Positions 49,532 through 61,490 of a DNA stretch of 64,000 nucleotides are shown one piece after another (positions within the stretch are counted from its first letter, which is position 1; every line of letters begins with the position of its first letter). The notes under the pieces were generated by a model, which saw nothing but the letters and a program-made list of their open reading frames with translations, did no database searches and was not told the DNA's origin. The translations under genes were made by a program, and so were the position numbers. The DNA is from Juglans regia (lineage: Eukaryota > Streptophyta > Magnoliopsida > Fagales > Juglandaceae): positions 30,605,514 to 30,669,513 of the forward strand of contig NC_049912.1 in NCBI RefSeq assembly GCF_001411555.2, read 5' to 3'.

Positions 49532-49605
49532 AGAGCGTTTCTCTCTCCTCACGTGCATGGTATAATATCGAGATGGAAGAACATGAGAAATTGCCTACAT
49601 TTAAT

Positions 49606-49622
49606 AATAACATCTTCTTCCT
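49606..49622. repeat. LINE target-site duplication, right copy
   Basis: AATAACATCTTCTTCCT, identical to 42940-42956; it marks the 5' junction of the element within the kinase exon. Confidence 0.95.
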
Positions 49623-52600
49623 CGGTTACAGTTTCTATTTCATTTAAATCTCTAGTTTTGAGAAGTTTTGGATCCACAATCTGCACAAATCTTTCCGGTA
49701 ACGCCATCTTAACATAGTTATGGAGGTTGAAAATGTCTTGAAACATGCTGTCAATGGGTCTCTTTCCCGTGAATATCTCCAATACAAATATCCCGAAGCT
49801 ATAGACATCTCCCTGCGTCGATGCCTCTCCACACTGTCCGTACTCTACAGTTCAAATATTTCACTTAAATATGCATAGAGTTAATTTCTTGTAGCTACTT
49901 AATAGGTGCTTCAAAATTATAATTCTTGATTATATGATACATGTGACATGGAAAAGTAAAGAAAGACAATGATCTGGATCAATCATGCATGCGGTCATTT
50001 ATAACTATTTTACAACTCATTTTCCTGTTAATCAATACGATCACGCTCCTACACTAGATTACGTTTAGGTAGTGAGTTATTTTTAGGTATTTTATGAATA
50101 ATAGTAAAAAATAATTATAGAATATTGAATAGTAATAAAAAGTATATAAAAAGTAATATACGTAGTGTTGTAAAATAGTTCTAACTCAATCGTTTTCCCT
50201 GCAGGCTTAATAGTCTCAGTCAAATCTGGAGCAAATTAAATTGTGATTAAAATAATTACCTGGAGCAGAGTAACCAATAGATCCTTTTATTCCAATTGTG
50301 CTGGTTTGATTTTGAGAAACATCATCGGCTGTTGAGAGGAGCCTCGCCAAACCAAAATCACTTACATGCGCAGTCATGTCAGTGTCAAGAAGAACATTGC
50401 TTGGCTTTAAATCGCAATGAATAATAGGCGGTTCACTGTGGTCATGAAGATAGTGCAGTGCAGAAGCGACATCCATTACAATATTCAGTCTTTCAAGAAG
50501 ATTCAAATTTCTTGATTCATTTTCATGATTGCCTCTTTCTGGATACAACCACTTCTCCAAACTTCCATTAGGCATGAATTCAAAAACAAGAGCTTTGAAC
50601 TCATTACCATTGTAGTCTATGCTAGAACAACATGTCAAGATCTTCACGAGATTCCGATGCCGTATATTCCTCAATGCATTGCATTCGGCCATGAAACTCT
50701 TGGAAGCTCCCTTTTGTTGAAGGTTCAAGACTTTGACAGCAACGACTGTCGACCTTTCTTCTTGACCCATAAGTACTCCTTTGTACACCGAACCGAAACT
50801 GCCGGATCCAATTAAATTGCTGGGAGAGAATCCGCCAGTCACCTGATAGAGTTCCATGTACGACACCTTCGAAAGCAGGTCAGTTTTGGGAAGTATGGAA
50901 GATGATTTCTTTTCTGATTTTTTCCTCTTATACAGTACCAAAATGGACGAAAAGAAAATGAAACCTAAAACCCCGCTAAGAATTATGATTATTCTAGAAG
51001 CACGGGATTTCCCCCTCTTTTTAACTTTGTTGTCGCATGCTTGCAGTTTCAGTTCCGGGATACCCCCACAAAGCTTTTTATTTCTCGTCACTGATACTGC
51101 GGTTGCATTACGAAAGACTCCTTCCGTGGGCACCTCACCCTCCAAACTATTAAAAGAAAGATTCAAATATCGCAGCAAAGAAATTTTCTGTAGATCTTTA
51201 GGAATTAGTCCGGACAAGTTGTTTGCAGAAAGATCTAAATACTCGAGCTCTACTAAGGCAGTCAAAGACACAGGTAAATTACCTTGAAATGAGTTATGGT
51301 GAAGGTAAAGGGATTCCAGGCTTAAGCAATCCCAATGGTTATAGGAATCTCACCGGAAAAATTGTTGTTGGAGACATCCAGCAGATAAATACTCCTTAAA
51401 CCCCCTACTTCCTCCGGCCGTAGGGTGCCGGACAATGAGTTACATGATAAATTGAGTACCCGCAACTGGGATGAAAGAGTGCCTTTGGATATGGCTCCAG
51501 TAAGGTTATTTTGAGAAATGTCCAACTCCTGCAAACTCTTGGCTTTTCCAAAACTTGATGGAATGCTTCCTTCCAATTTGTTCTGTGACATGAAAAGTTT
51601 GACCAATTGAGTGAGGTTACCTAGCGAGGAGTCTATCTTTCCCGAGAATCTGTTCCCATCCAAATCCAATGCTTCCAGATTTTGAAACTTCCCAAAATAA
51701 GTTGGAATGATGCCAGTAAAGAGGTTGTGAGCCAAGGATAGGACAGTTAAGTTGATGAGATTCTCTAAGGGTGCAGGAACAATTCCTGATATTTGATTGC
51801 CATCAAGAATTAGTATCTGCAGGAGTTGCGACAAATTTCCTATGGAGTTTGGCAAATTACCTCCAAAGTTATTTTTTTGAAAATAAAGCGTCTTCAATTT
51901 GGTGCAGTTTCCCAAAGAAGCTAAGAAATTCAAGTCCTTGGCTGAATTACTTCCAAGATTATTCTCAGCAATGCTTAGCCAATATAGATCCAATAGGCTT
52001 CCCAGATCATTTGGAACTTGTCCCACAAAATTGTTTTGGCCGAGAGCAAGAAGACCAAGCTGAGAAGCATTGGGTAGTGAAACAGGGATAGGACCAGAGA
52101 GCTTGTTTTTAGAGACGGACAAAAATTGGAGATTAGGGAGAGTGATGCCTATGTTGGCTGGAAGGGTGCCATGTAGTTGGTTAATTCCAATCGAGAAGGT
52201 GGTCAAAGTCGATAAATTGAAAAGGGAGTAGGGCACCGTACCAGACAGATCATTGTCTATAACTTCAAAGAAATATAAGTTGTTCAGACGACCAATTTCA
52301 TCTGGAATATTTCCCACGAAATTATTAATCCCCAAGGATAGTACTTGGAGTGAAGAAACATTTCCCAAAGAAGCTGGGATGCCTCCGGTCAGATTATTCA
52401 CTGCAAGGTAAAGATATTCCAGCTTCTCAAAAGAGCCCAGCCCAACAGGAATATTCCCAGTAAGTTTATTCCTTAGGAAACTAATGAATCTGAGTTCAGA
52501 ACAGTGGGTCAAGTTGCTAGGAATTTCCCCCACCAAGGAGTTGTTAGCAAGAATGAGCTGTTGCAGTCGGAACAAGCGAGTAACTTCTTGTGGAATTTCA

Positions 52601-53138
52601 CCGGATAAGAAGTTGTCTTGGAGGTTGACGAGCCTAAGAAAGCTGAGGTTGCCAATGAAGGATGATATGGAGCCGCGCAAGGCATAGCCTTGAAGGTCCA
52701 AGGCAATGACCCTCTGGTGCTTGCGGCCGCATGTAACTCCATGCCAGTTGCACAAGTTGTTGACAGAAGCATTATTATTATTCCAGGACCTCAAGATGTC
52801 GTGTGGGTCGTTGCTTAGTGATTCCTTGAATTTGAGCAAAGCCAAACGATCAGTCTCATATGAAGGAGCGCCTGCAATAGTACTGCTACTTTGTTGTAAG
52901 CATAATAGGCTTAAAGAAAAAATAAGAATCACAGGAAATTTGCGGTTTCGAAGCTCCATTTTTGGAGATCTTTGCCAGCAGCCGAGAAGCAATTTTTTGT
53001 GCGAGCTGAGCTGGGGAGATCAGCAGGATATTTGTTTTAGGTAGCCTTAAAAGTAAGTGAGACCGTACTGATCACGGCCACGACCGATCCTCTAGTCCTG
53101 GTTTCGCATCAAGCATGGAGATAGTTGGTCCGTCCCAT

Positions 53139-53197
53139 AATGTTCGTTCGTGATCAATACGTTGCGATTAATGTTCGTTCGTGGTCAATACGTTGCG
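53139..53197. repeat. Tandem duplication upstream of the receptor-kinase pseudogene
   Basis: AATGTTCGTTCGTGATCAAT plus ACGTTGCG occurs at 53139 and again at 53170 with a single change (GATC to GGTC), period 31 bases, about 180 bases before the start codon. Confidence 0.85.
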
Positions 53198-53259
53198 GAC
53201 ACGCCTTTCTTCACCAACACGATCTTCCACAAACAAGAGGGGTCATATAGGGCGTAGAA

Positions 53260-55300
53260 TCGTGGTCTTTTTTATCATCGTTATCAAGCCCAACACCATT
53301 TAAATCTTTCAAAGAATTTTGACGACTTTTTGGGTCTAAATCTAATAAAACATTTTTTTATCTCTTAAAAAATATTCATTTAATCATTTACCGACAAAAA
53401 AAAATCTTCTGAATAAACTTCAAAAAACTACGGACAAAAATTAAATTAATCTTTTTAAATAAAATCATCAATGCAAATATGGATAATTTCTAACTTCTAT
53501 TTATGTTTTGCTTTTCTATTTTTTTATTATTATTATTCGTATTCCTTTTTACTCGGCGTGTATTGTACTCTACATTAATCCGAGCCTCTTTTAGTTGGTG
53601 CCCATAATTAGTTGCACGACCAAAAAAGTTATGGTCTGCTTCGTCAACGGTCTTCACAGCAGTCCCTTTCTCAGGAACCAATCAGTCCAAAATGGAAAGA
53701 AGGGAGATATCCGCATTCACACATTGGGATGACCATAATTTCTCCTAAATTTTAATAAATAAAAAAACTATATTTTTCTATTTTAACTATCCATCTTTTC
53801 AAAATGTGTTACGTCACACTCACTATTCTTTTTTTTTATATATTATTAAAATAATATTTTTATATTCTTTATTTATTATTATTTTAACTCATATTTTTAC
53901 ATTTTTAACTATTCAATCATTTCCCTATTTGTTTCTCGCAACTCACAAGCCGTATTGTTTACAAGATTTGTGTTTTTGTAACAATAATATTCTTAAAAGA
54001 GAAGTGATACAAATAGATTGTAGATTTGTGTTTTTGTAATAATAATATTTTTAAAAGAGAACTTATACAAATAGATTGTACAAAATAAACTTATAAACTG
54101 ATGTATTTTCATGCAATTCGTTATATCTATTTTATAATAAAAGTAACTTTATAATCTAACATAAAATCAAATTACATCAGTTTGTAAGTTTATTTTTATG
54201 AAATTTTTTGTAGTTAAAGTATTTTTTTTTTTTTTTTAATTTTGACTTTTTCCAAATGGTCAAATTAACATTTTTGTCAAATTAAAAGATATTGGGTGTC
54301 TATGGTAGGCGTCGCCTGTTGTATAGAACGGGAAAGATAAGAACGTGGAAAAGAGGAGTTACTTTTGGGTATGGAACTATAGGAAGTCACCGTTCAAAAC
54401 CCAAACTTATTCCCTAAAATAGGGAGCCGATTTGAGCTTCTTTTTTATTTCCAAGTTAAAATCGCTCTCCAATATTTAGGCAAGGAGCACGGATGAGAGC
54501 CCCATGCCAGATGCTCTTAACACATTCAAACGAAAAAAACAAAAAACAAAAATAAAAACGAAGTTGGTCGCTCCATTTCGTTCACCATTTTGTATTAAAA
54601 GAGAGTAATGTAAATCCTAGTCATAAATGTACAAATTTTTTATAATAACATGAACCCTACGAAGAAAAATTAATAAAATTTACTTTTTTATAAAAGATTT
54701 GTACGAAATTTAACTGTCCAGTGTCGGTTTCTGGTCAAACTCATGATACCAAAGGAAATTAGAGGGAAAAGTTGAGACTCTCTACCCAAGCACAAGTTAA
54801 GACTGTCCTAGCTCTTGAAAAGAGTGAAACTGTGTCTTCTTAGATCCTAAAACGCACGTTTTGCAGCAGAGATCTTGTTGCGATGGATCAAATCCTTTTT
54901 TTATCACTGGATGCCCTGCGGCGCCTCTGCCTTTCCATAGCCTTTATGGTTGTGGAACCGGTAAAAGATGATCTCGCTCTCATAACTTTCCCATCCACAT
55001 TGACTATAAGTATAAGTAAGATACTTCCTACCATGCAAAAAAATTCAGGTAAAGAAATATAGAAGAAAATCTACGGCAGCTTTTCTCATAATTTTGTGGA
55101 CCATTAGAGATGAGAGTATCTCACACCGACCACAAAAATTTGCTCCAAACATAACTGGCTTATAGGAAACCAATTGAACAGCTACAAAGCACTCTTCTTC
55201 CTTCAAATTGAGAACACCCAACCATATTTAAAATCATGCAAAAATATTACAACTGCCTCTAAATAAAATGTTAGCATTCCTCAAACTTGGAGATAGATCA
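53260..55300. other. Spacer between the receptor-kinase pseudogene and eIF3f
   Basis: AT-rich with one clear MITE (54066-54215). A 59-codon plus-strand frame starts at 54883 but resembles nothing I know. The remainder shows no feature. Confidence 0.5.
54066..54215. mobile_element. Palindromic MITE with about 25-bp inverted ends
   Basis: AAAATAAACTTATAAACTGATGTA (54082-54105) is inverted at 54173-54197 with a single mismatch (TACATCAGTTTGTAAGTTTA). The centre has GCAATTCGTTATATCTATTT. This is the best-preserved copy of a family also seen near 28.0, 41.8, 42.2 and 58.8 kb. Confidence 0.65.
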
Positions 55301-55354
55301 CTTCGGTAAATTAAATTGTCTTGGTGAGTGGATTCCCCTTCCACTGAATCGGCA

Positions 55355-58307
55355 TTACAGAATCTGAGCAGCCGTGTTCAACTTTTCGGCTAAGCTGAGC
55401 TGCGTCCTGATGATGCTTGACAAATATAGCAAAAGCAAATTGTCCTGTACGGCAAAAGAAAATGTACAAATTTAACTTCAGAATAACAGCCACTTTTGGC
55501 AATCGGTTATTACAGGTAATCATAGGAAACAAACACCTAACAACGGGAATAACCATCTCAAATATATCAAAAACATGTTATTTGGTAAGGAGTGGACATA
55601 GAGTTCATGGGAACGACCCACTTGGATGTCGTTTAGTTCATTGACTTCTAGCAACTAAATAACCCAAAACTTTCAGTTACCTGTACGCTGTTATTTACAA
55701 GTTTATCAAGAGCTGATGGTGACAACTTGGGAAGGGATGAAACAGTCTCTGAAATAAATCTCCCTATGTTGTTATCTGGAGGAACACGCCCTTCCTGAAA
55801 GACAAATACATCTCTAATATCAAACAAAAAGCATGTGAGCATTAATTGAGAAGATATTGCTACATTACCACAACACTGTCAACATATTTGTAGACATCAT
55901 CAAGAAGAGCTAAGAGCCTTTCCATTGACGCTTCCATCCCTTCTAAATCATTTGGGAGTTTGTCAACCACAGTCGTCTTTAGTATATCAACTGTCGTCAG
56001 GAAATTTATTCTCCGTCAGACTTGAATCGAGATTACAAATCTAATCAATCACACATATAAGTCACAAGAAAAAACTGGATTTAACCAACACATTGCGAGG
56101 AAAAAAGATTAGACTTGTAACCGATAAAAGCAGAACTAGTTCAGACGACAAAATGTGCAAAACCACACGGCAAAGGTAATCGACAGGGATTTTTTATGTA
56201 AATGCCATAATATTTTGTGCCACACCGATTTAAGTAGTTCTAAAAAATTAACTAAAGCTTTTTTTTTCTATCTGATAGTTCTTATATAGACATTTTCGAG
56301 GCCCAACGACTGCCTAAAGCTCTTAACTAATTTCATGTGCATTGAATTGTACATTAACAAAGACAGAGTGTATTGTTCATGCAAAGCAGTTTAAGTCAGA
56401 TCGAGATCAAAGATAAACTAATCCTTACTGACGGTTAAACATATTGTAGAATATAATTGAGTGGTGAAAATTAATTTTTAGTAAATCCGTAAAGCATGAA
56501 ATCCTTCTGAATTTGAGACATTTCGAAATCTATAAGCCAAGGACTTCAGAAAGTTGCTTGCGTCAGAGAAGCTTTTGAAAATATGTCGAGGATAACAAAT
56601 CAATTGTTAGTCTGTTAGTAGACTAAAAAAGGGACAAGCATGGATCCTTCGTCTTTATATGTGCCTACAATTCCATTCTGTTAGAGGTAAGACATTTAAC
56701 AGGAAAAAAGAAAGAAAGATAAATTCATCGTCACCAGAAGGTTTTGCTGCAGATATAAGTCTGTGTTATAAACAATTCTACAAGAAATGAGGAACTTTAG
56801 GTTTTCTTACATCCAACTCGTTCAGCTTCAACCATACGAAGATCCAGAGGAATTTCCTGAAATTGTGCTGCAAGCTGTCGGTCTCCAAGTGACAAATTGA
56901 AAGAAACATAAGCTTTTATCGTGCCCTGTCCATTCCTGAATCCTGTATCGACAGTCAAATGAACAGGGTTGGGAACTTCGCTAGAATAAAATTCATGAAT
57001 CAGTGCACTACCGCCGGTAACTCCAAGACCAGTTGAATACCTGCATATATTCATAGATGTACAAAAAAACATTAAAACCATCTCATACAAATCCAGAACA
57101 CCTTACAAATTAACCCCAACATAAACCAATGAGTGGCCAAGCAAGCTTAGTTTATATTCATTCTTTATTTTTCTTTTTAACAAATAGTTCGAACGTTGAC
57201 TTCATTTTCCTTTTTGATTAATTGTTCACATTCATTGCAAACAAAGTTCCCTATATATATCTTTGCCCGGACAGCCCTCCAATTTTTGTTTTATTTAAAC
57301 TCAATCACTATAGAAGTTAGGAGCCAGAAACATCATAAGAGTTCAAATACATTTCCCAATCTTCTAATTATGCGCAACTCTGGCCAATTGAAAAGATTAC
57401 AATTACACCAAGCGTATTTCAGTGTGCATGTTTTATTGTGCAGCATAACAATTTGAAAACACCAACTATATGACTATCAATACAATCAGCGCTATCGAAA
57501 TGCTTTGTTTAGAGGAATAGCGATAACTAACTTAAAAGGTTGAAGAAGTGACATGAGATATACCATCCAACGATGACTTCTTTTGGATTCACTTTTTGGT
57601 GGGATACTAACATATTGTGATGATACTCGATATCCAAAGCAACCTGCAATTACAATAAACAATAAAGGAAAAGCCAGCGAGATATCAGTAAATATGAATT
57701 TTATTGACGAATAGTGCCATTGACGGCAGCTATCACAACTCACAAGCACACGATAAAAGTGTACGAGACATTGAGACACTGAATTTGCATATTTACCTTG
57801 ATAATAAAATTTATAAACCGAAGTAAAAAAGCACTATCAATATCTAACAATAATTCAATTTCTAAAACCCGAAAATCTCATATCATTAGCCAAACTCATA
57901 TCCCAAATGATTAAAACCTAACATCCCAAAGTTTTCAGCATTTTTTAACTTTCGACCTTTTTTCACGGCAACCCAAAATATCACAGGGCAACGCCAACAA
58001 TTAGCATTCAACAAATCTTACGATCCAAAAGAAAAGTTATAATGATGCGAGGATTGATGAGAATTTGAAAGGGAGCGAGGAGGACCTGGCCCGAGGACTC
58101 GCTGTGAGGGACAGCATATGAGTTACGGATCTCAACGGTTCCGTCGGGCGAGATGGAGCCAAGGAGAGTGCCAATGACGCGCTCGGCTTGGTCAGGGCGT
58201 CTTACGTAGCAATCGCAGATGTTGAAGATGACTAGAGGGTGAACCCTCGCAGACAAGCTCGCAGAGGACGATGTAAATTGCAACACAGTGTGCTCATTCG
58301 CCGCCAT
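55355..58307 (-). CDS. Translation initiation factor eIF3 subunit F, six exons
   Basis: Exons 58307-58086, 57643-57564, 57040-56811, 55990-55869, 55794-55681 and 55444-55355, all GT-AG, total 858 bases (285 residues). The product is the MPN-domain subunit F of eIF3, which organises the 40S ribosome during initiation in the cytosol. The MPN domain covers about residues 18-150 (VHPLVIFNICDCYVRRP, GTLLGSISPDGTVEIRNSYA, VIVGWYSTG, HLTVDTG). The metal-binding JAMM histidines of active deubiquitinases are not evident, as expected for eIF3f. The C-terminal part has LPNDLEGMEASMERLLALLD, DNNIGRFISE and ends in LAEKLNTAAQIL. It corresponds to Arabidopsis At2g39990. No lesion was seen. Confidence 0.96.
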
Positions 58308-59884
58308 GATCTACTCGGAATTGTACTGGTTCGGTTGGGCACAGAGACAGCGTGTGAAGTGGCGCACGGCAAGAGCTAGGGTTTTCTCGGAGGGGAAGAT
58401 GGATGGACTTTTTGTTCGATTATAATTGATTGGCAAGAGCTCTGTTACAACGGGCCTTAGACCTTTGTATATTACGAGGTTGGGCGGAGACAAATAGGCC
58501 TCTTTAAAAGCGGCCCGCAATTTTCATACAAGTTCAGAACCAAAGTGGGTACATATTCATTGACAATTTTATAAGAAAAAATTACTCAACAGTCTATAAG
58601 CATGCTACTTTTTATCTTACATTTTATAAACGCATTTATGGATTTAAATTATGTTAAATAATTATGTACATTTACCTCTTGAATAAATAAAAATTAAAAA
58701 GATGTTGTATTAATGTGTGATATGGAAAATATAAATACTTTAGCCATAAACGAATTACATAAAAATAAACTTCTTAAATAACGTAGCTTAATGTAATACG
58801 TGTAAAATATATCTAACGGATTATTTAAAAATACATCAGTTTATAAGTTTAATTTTATGTGATTCATTTATGTCTATAATATTTCACAATGAAAATATTA
58901 TTGGATAGTGCTACTTGTCCGCCTAGTGTTTACCATTGGGCGTACTACTAATGCAATTTTTTTTTTCTCTCAAATTTTTTTAAGCATCTTTCAATATTTT
59001 TTTTAAATATACACAAAGTTATTAATAGTCACTTTATTAATTATTAAATAAAAATAAAGTATATGAGCGGTCAAAATGAATGAGCAAAAGTAGCATGGGG
59101 CAAATTAGCATTTTGCAATATCATTTATCTTTTAAACATGTTTAAATTCGATATTATATCCATTAACTTGTTTTATTGAGCATCTACCAATTAAAAGATT
59201 GCTAAATCATATTCATTTCTATTTAGCTATTCATAGAGCATTGGCATTGAATTATGCAAATGCAAATAAAATGGATAATTTGGTTAACAGAATATGAAAA
59301 TGAATTGCATTGAATTATCCAAATGCAAACAAGATGACTTTCAGCTACAGTAAACTATCTCTTGCAGTCATATTTGAACATCTACTGTAGTTCATCCAAA
59401 ACAATTAAAAACTATTTCTTTCGTCTAAACACTCACTTTCTTCCCTCGATTTTTCATCTCTATTCTACTAACTATTTTTCTTCCCTCGGTTTCTTCCTCC
59501 AGCCAGTAAATTCTCTCAATTTCATCTTTGTTCCTTTTCTCTTCTCCTAGGATTTCATTTTTGTGCATTTTCTCTCCAGTCGTTGAAGCCCTTGTGCATT
59601 TTCTCTTTCATTCCAGTGGGTGAAAGAGAAGTTAGGAAATTGAGCTTGAAATAAAAAATGCAATATTGAGAGAGACGTTGAATTTCTTTCTAGTGAAAAG
59701 CTTTCGAACCGAAATCGGAGATTCAAAAGTAGGGACGAAGCTTTTGGATATCATTCTTGCCAAGGTTACTCTCTCTCTCTCTCTGAGCTAGATTTTATTT
59801 TTCAAACTTTCTGTTCATATTTATCACAAGTTCGATTTGTGTAGTTCTTTTTTTCTTAGATGTTTATTCTTTTGCTTTGTTTTT

Positions 59885-59940
59885 AAGTAGTCCGATTTTT
59901 TTGGAAATGATAAAAAGATTCCAAAAAAATCGGACTACTT
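59885..59940. repeat. Perfect 22-bp inverted repeat with 12-base loop
   Basis: AAGTAGTCCGATTTTTTTGG plus AA (59885-59906) is exactly inverted at 59919-59940. It could form a stable stem-loop. No mature sequence of a microRNA family I know lies in the arms. Confidence 0.8.
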
Positions 59941-61363
59941 AAGCCGTGGAAACCAAACCGTGGTAAGTATGTGTGTTTTCTTTTCTTTTTTTGTTGACCC
60001 AAATGATAGTTGGAAGTTTCATGCTGCATAATCTTTTATTTTCTGTTTATAAAAGATTCAACAAATTGACACATATGTTACACGATAAAATGAAAACTCT
60101 GTTTCTTGTCAGTGATGAACATATAGCACGATGTTCATACTATTTCCCCTTGCCTTCATGACATATGGATGGTATCCCTTAAATGACGAGAGAAATAAAC
60201 ATCGATCATATACATAATTTGGGAAACTTAATATGCATCCAGATTGTAACATAATTTGATTGGAAAATTTAATTCTGGATGTAGCTTAAACTGCTTGCCC
60301 TTTGCCTTCAAATAATTGCTATAAGATATTAGGCCCTTCAGTTTTTTAGTCGAAATAATTTTTGTTTTGGATTGTATAATATAATTTGTAGTCAAATAAC
60401 AATAGATCTTAAACGCTTTAGGCCCTTCAACTCTCGTTTCATGATTGATGCAAATTATGATCATGATATGTTGTCAAATATATTGTGGCAGTCAATTAGA
60501 TACATAGTTGTCAATAAAAGAGGAGAACAAATAAGATATATTACATGTCCTCGTACTTAGGATTAGCATGCTTGAGAATATATATTACATGTCCTTGTAC
60601 TTAGGAATATCAGTTATGTGATCTTGAATTTTATGCTTGATAATAGCTAGCTGTTTTGGAAGGAAGATAATTGCAATCAAAATATGTAACTTGATAATAG
60701 CTAGTTGTAGCAATGAGATTGATAATGGAAAGAGCAGACCCGAGAGCTTGAACTAAACTAATTTATGAACAACTGCAGATTTTCTTCTTATTTTTTTGTT
60801 TTACTGTATTTGTTGTACTCCAGGACCCATCCACATCTTTATCCAAGTCTTATATTGTATAATATTAATATTTCTATATAGCTCTTAATCTATGAAAAAA
60901 AATTAATAGAACAAAAAAAATTGAAAAAAAACAAATATTATTAAATTTATAATATTTTATTATTATTTTGACTAATATATAGATAATACAATATGAAAAT
61001 AAGTTTGAAGTAGAATAGCCAAATACAAAATCATGTCATATTATGCAAATTTTGTATTTATATTTACATAATCTAATACCAATGCTCTTGTGTATTTATA
61101 AAAGTTTGGAACAGAAATACTCGGATCTTTAGACGTCACTATTCAGAAAGAGGCAATTACTATCAGCAGACAATCCATGGGCATATATATAGCATATACT
61201 TGATTATTATACATCGCTTTTAATTTCGTGTATGTTTATGGGCTATGCAGGGTACGTAACCTGACTCAATAATTGCATGTATATGTACGTGAATGGTTTC
61301 TGTCGTGACACAAATATGGCACGCGCATTTGCAACCCACATGTAACATATTCTTTCTGAGTCT

Positions 61364-61490
61364 CACTACCAGAAAAATAAATTTTTGTGATAAAATTATT
61401 AAAATCAAAAAATTATTCACAATCAATTTTAATTATAAATTTTCATTTCGTTAAAATTAATTATCACAAATAAACAATTTTCTTATAGTG
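61364..61490. mobile_element. CACTA-type MITE, 127 bp
   Basis: Starts CACTACCAGAAAAA and ends TTTTCTTATAGTG. Interior AT-rich, with no frame. Same structure and length as the element at 32226-32353. Confidence 0.65.

Larger units (their letters stand above)
42957..49605 (-). mobile_element. Near-complete L1-type LINE inserted in the receptor kinase
   Basis: The element runs on the minus strand from its 5' end at 49605 to a poly(A) of about 44 bases (T run 42957-43000). AATAACATCTTCTTCCT stands at 42940-42956 and exactly again at 49606-49622, a perfect 17-bp target duplication. In order it has a 5' region with three GC-rich repeats, ORF1 (49046-47424), and ORF2 (47427-43298, one frameshift). 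It lies in the same orientation as the host gene. Intact duplications, the long tail and an open ORF1 suggest a fairly recent insertion; the frameshift in ORF2 would block its own activity unless it is a sequencing error. Confidence 0.93.
42742..52959 (-). pseudogene. LRR receptor-like kinase (EFR/Xa21-like, LRR-XII), disrupted
   Basis: The start ATG at 52959 opens a signal peptide (MELRNRKFPVILIFSLSLLC), then an LRR N-cap (LCNWHGVTC), about twenty LRRs, a membrane helix (IIIILSGVLGFIFFSSILVL) and a Ser/Thr kinase with IGSGSFGSVYKG, the catalytic loop HCDLKPSNV (non-RD) and DFG. This is the pattern-recognition receptor subfamily that includes EFR, FLS2 and Xa21. Exon 1 ends at 50260 (donor GTAATT) and the kinase continues at 49844 (GYSAP/EYGQCGEAS), the usual intron site of this group. 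Two lesions break it. A single-base loss near 51328-51334 in the last LRRs (after GEIPITIG) stops the frame at 51322. A 6.6-kb LINE sits in kinase exon 2 between EEEDVI and VAEEERIQ. The end of the kinase (42742-42956) survives. Without the lesions the length would be normal for the family. Confidence 0.88.

Noticed and set aside
49219..49647. 142-residue plus-strand frame over the LINE 5' repeats
   Set aside because: It is open only because of the GC-rich repeats; it is antisense to the element and repeated internally.
53139..53197. Short direct repeats as a CRISPR-like or satellite array
   Set aside because: Only two units without regular spacers in a plant nuclear context.
54883..55062. 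59-residue plus-strand frame (MDQILFLSLDALRRLCLSIA)
   Set aside because: Short, single, unrecognised; the hydrophobic character alone is no support.
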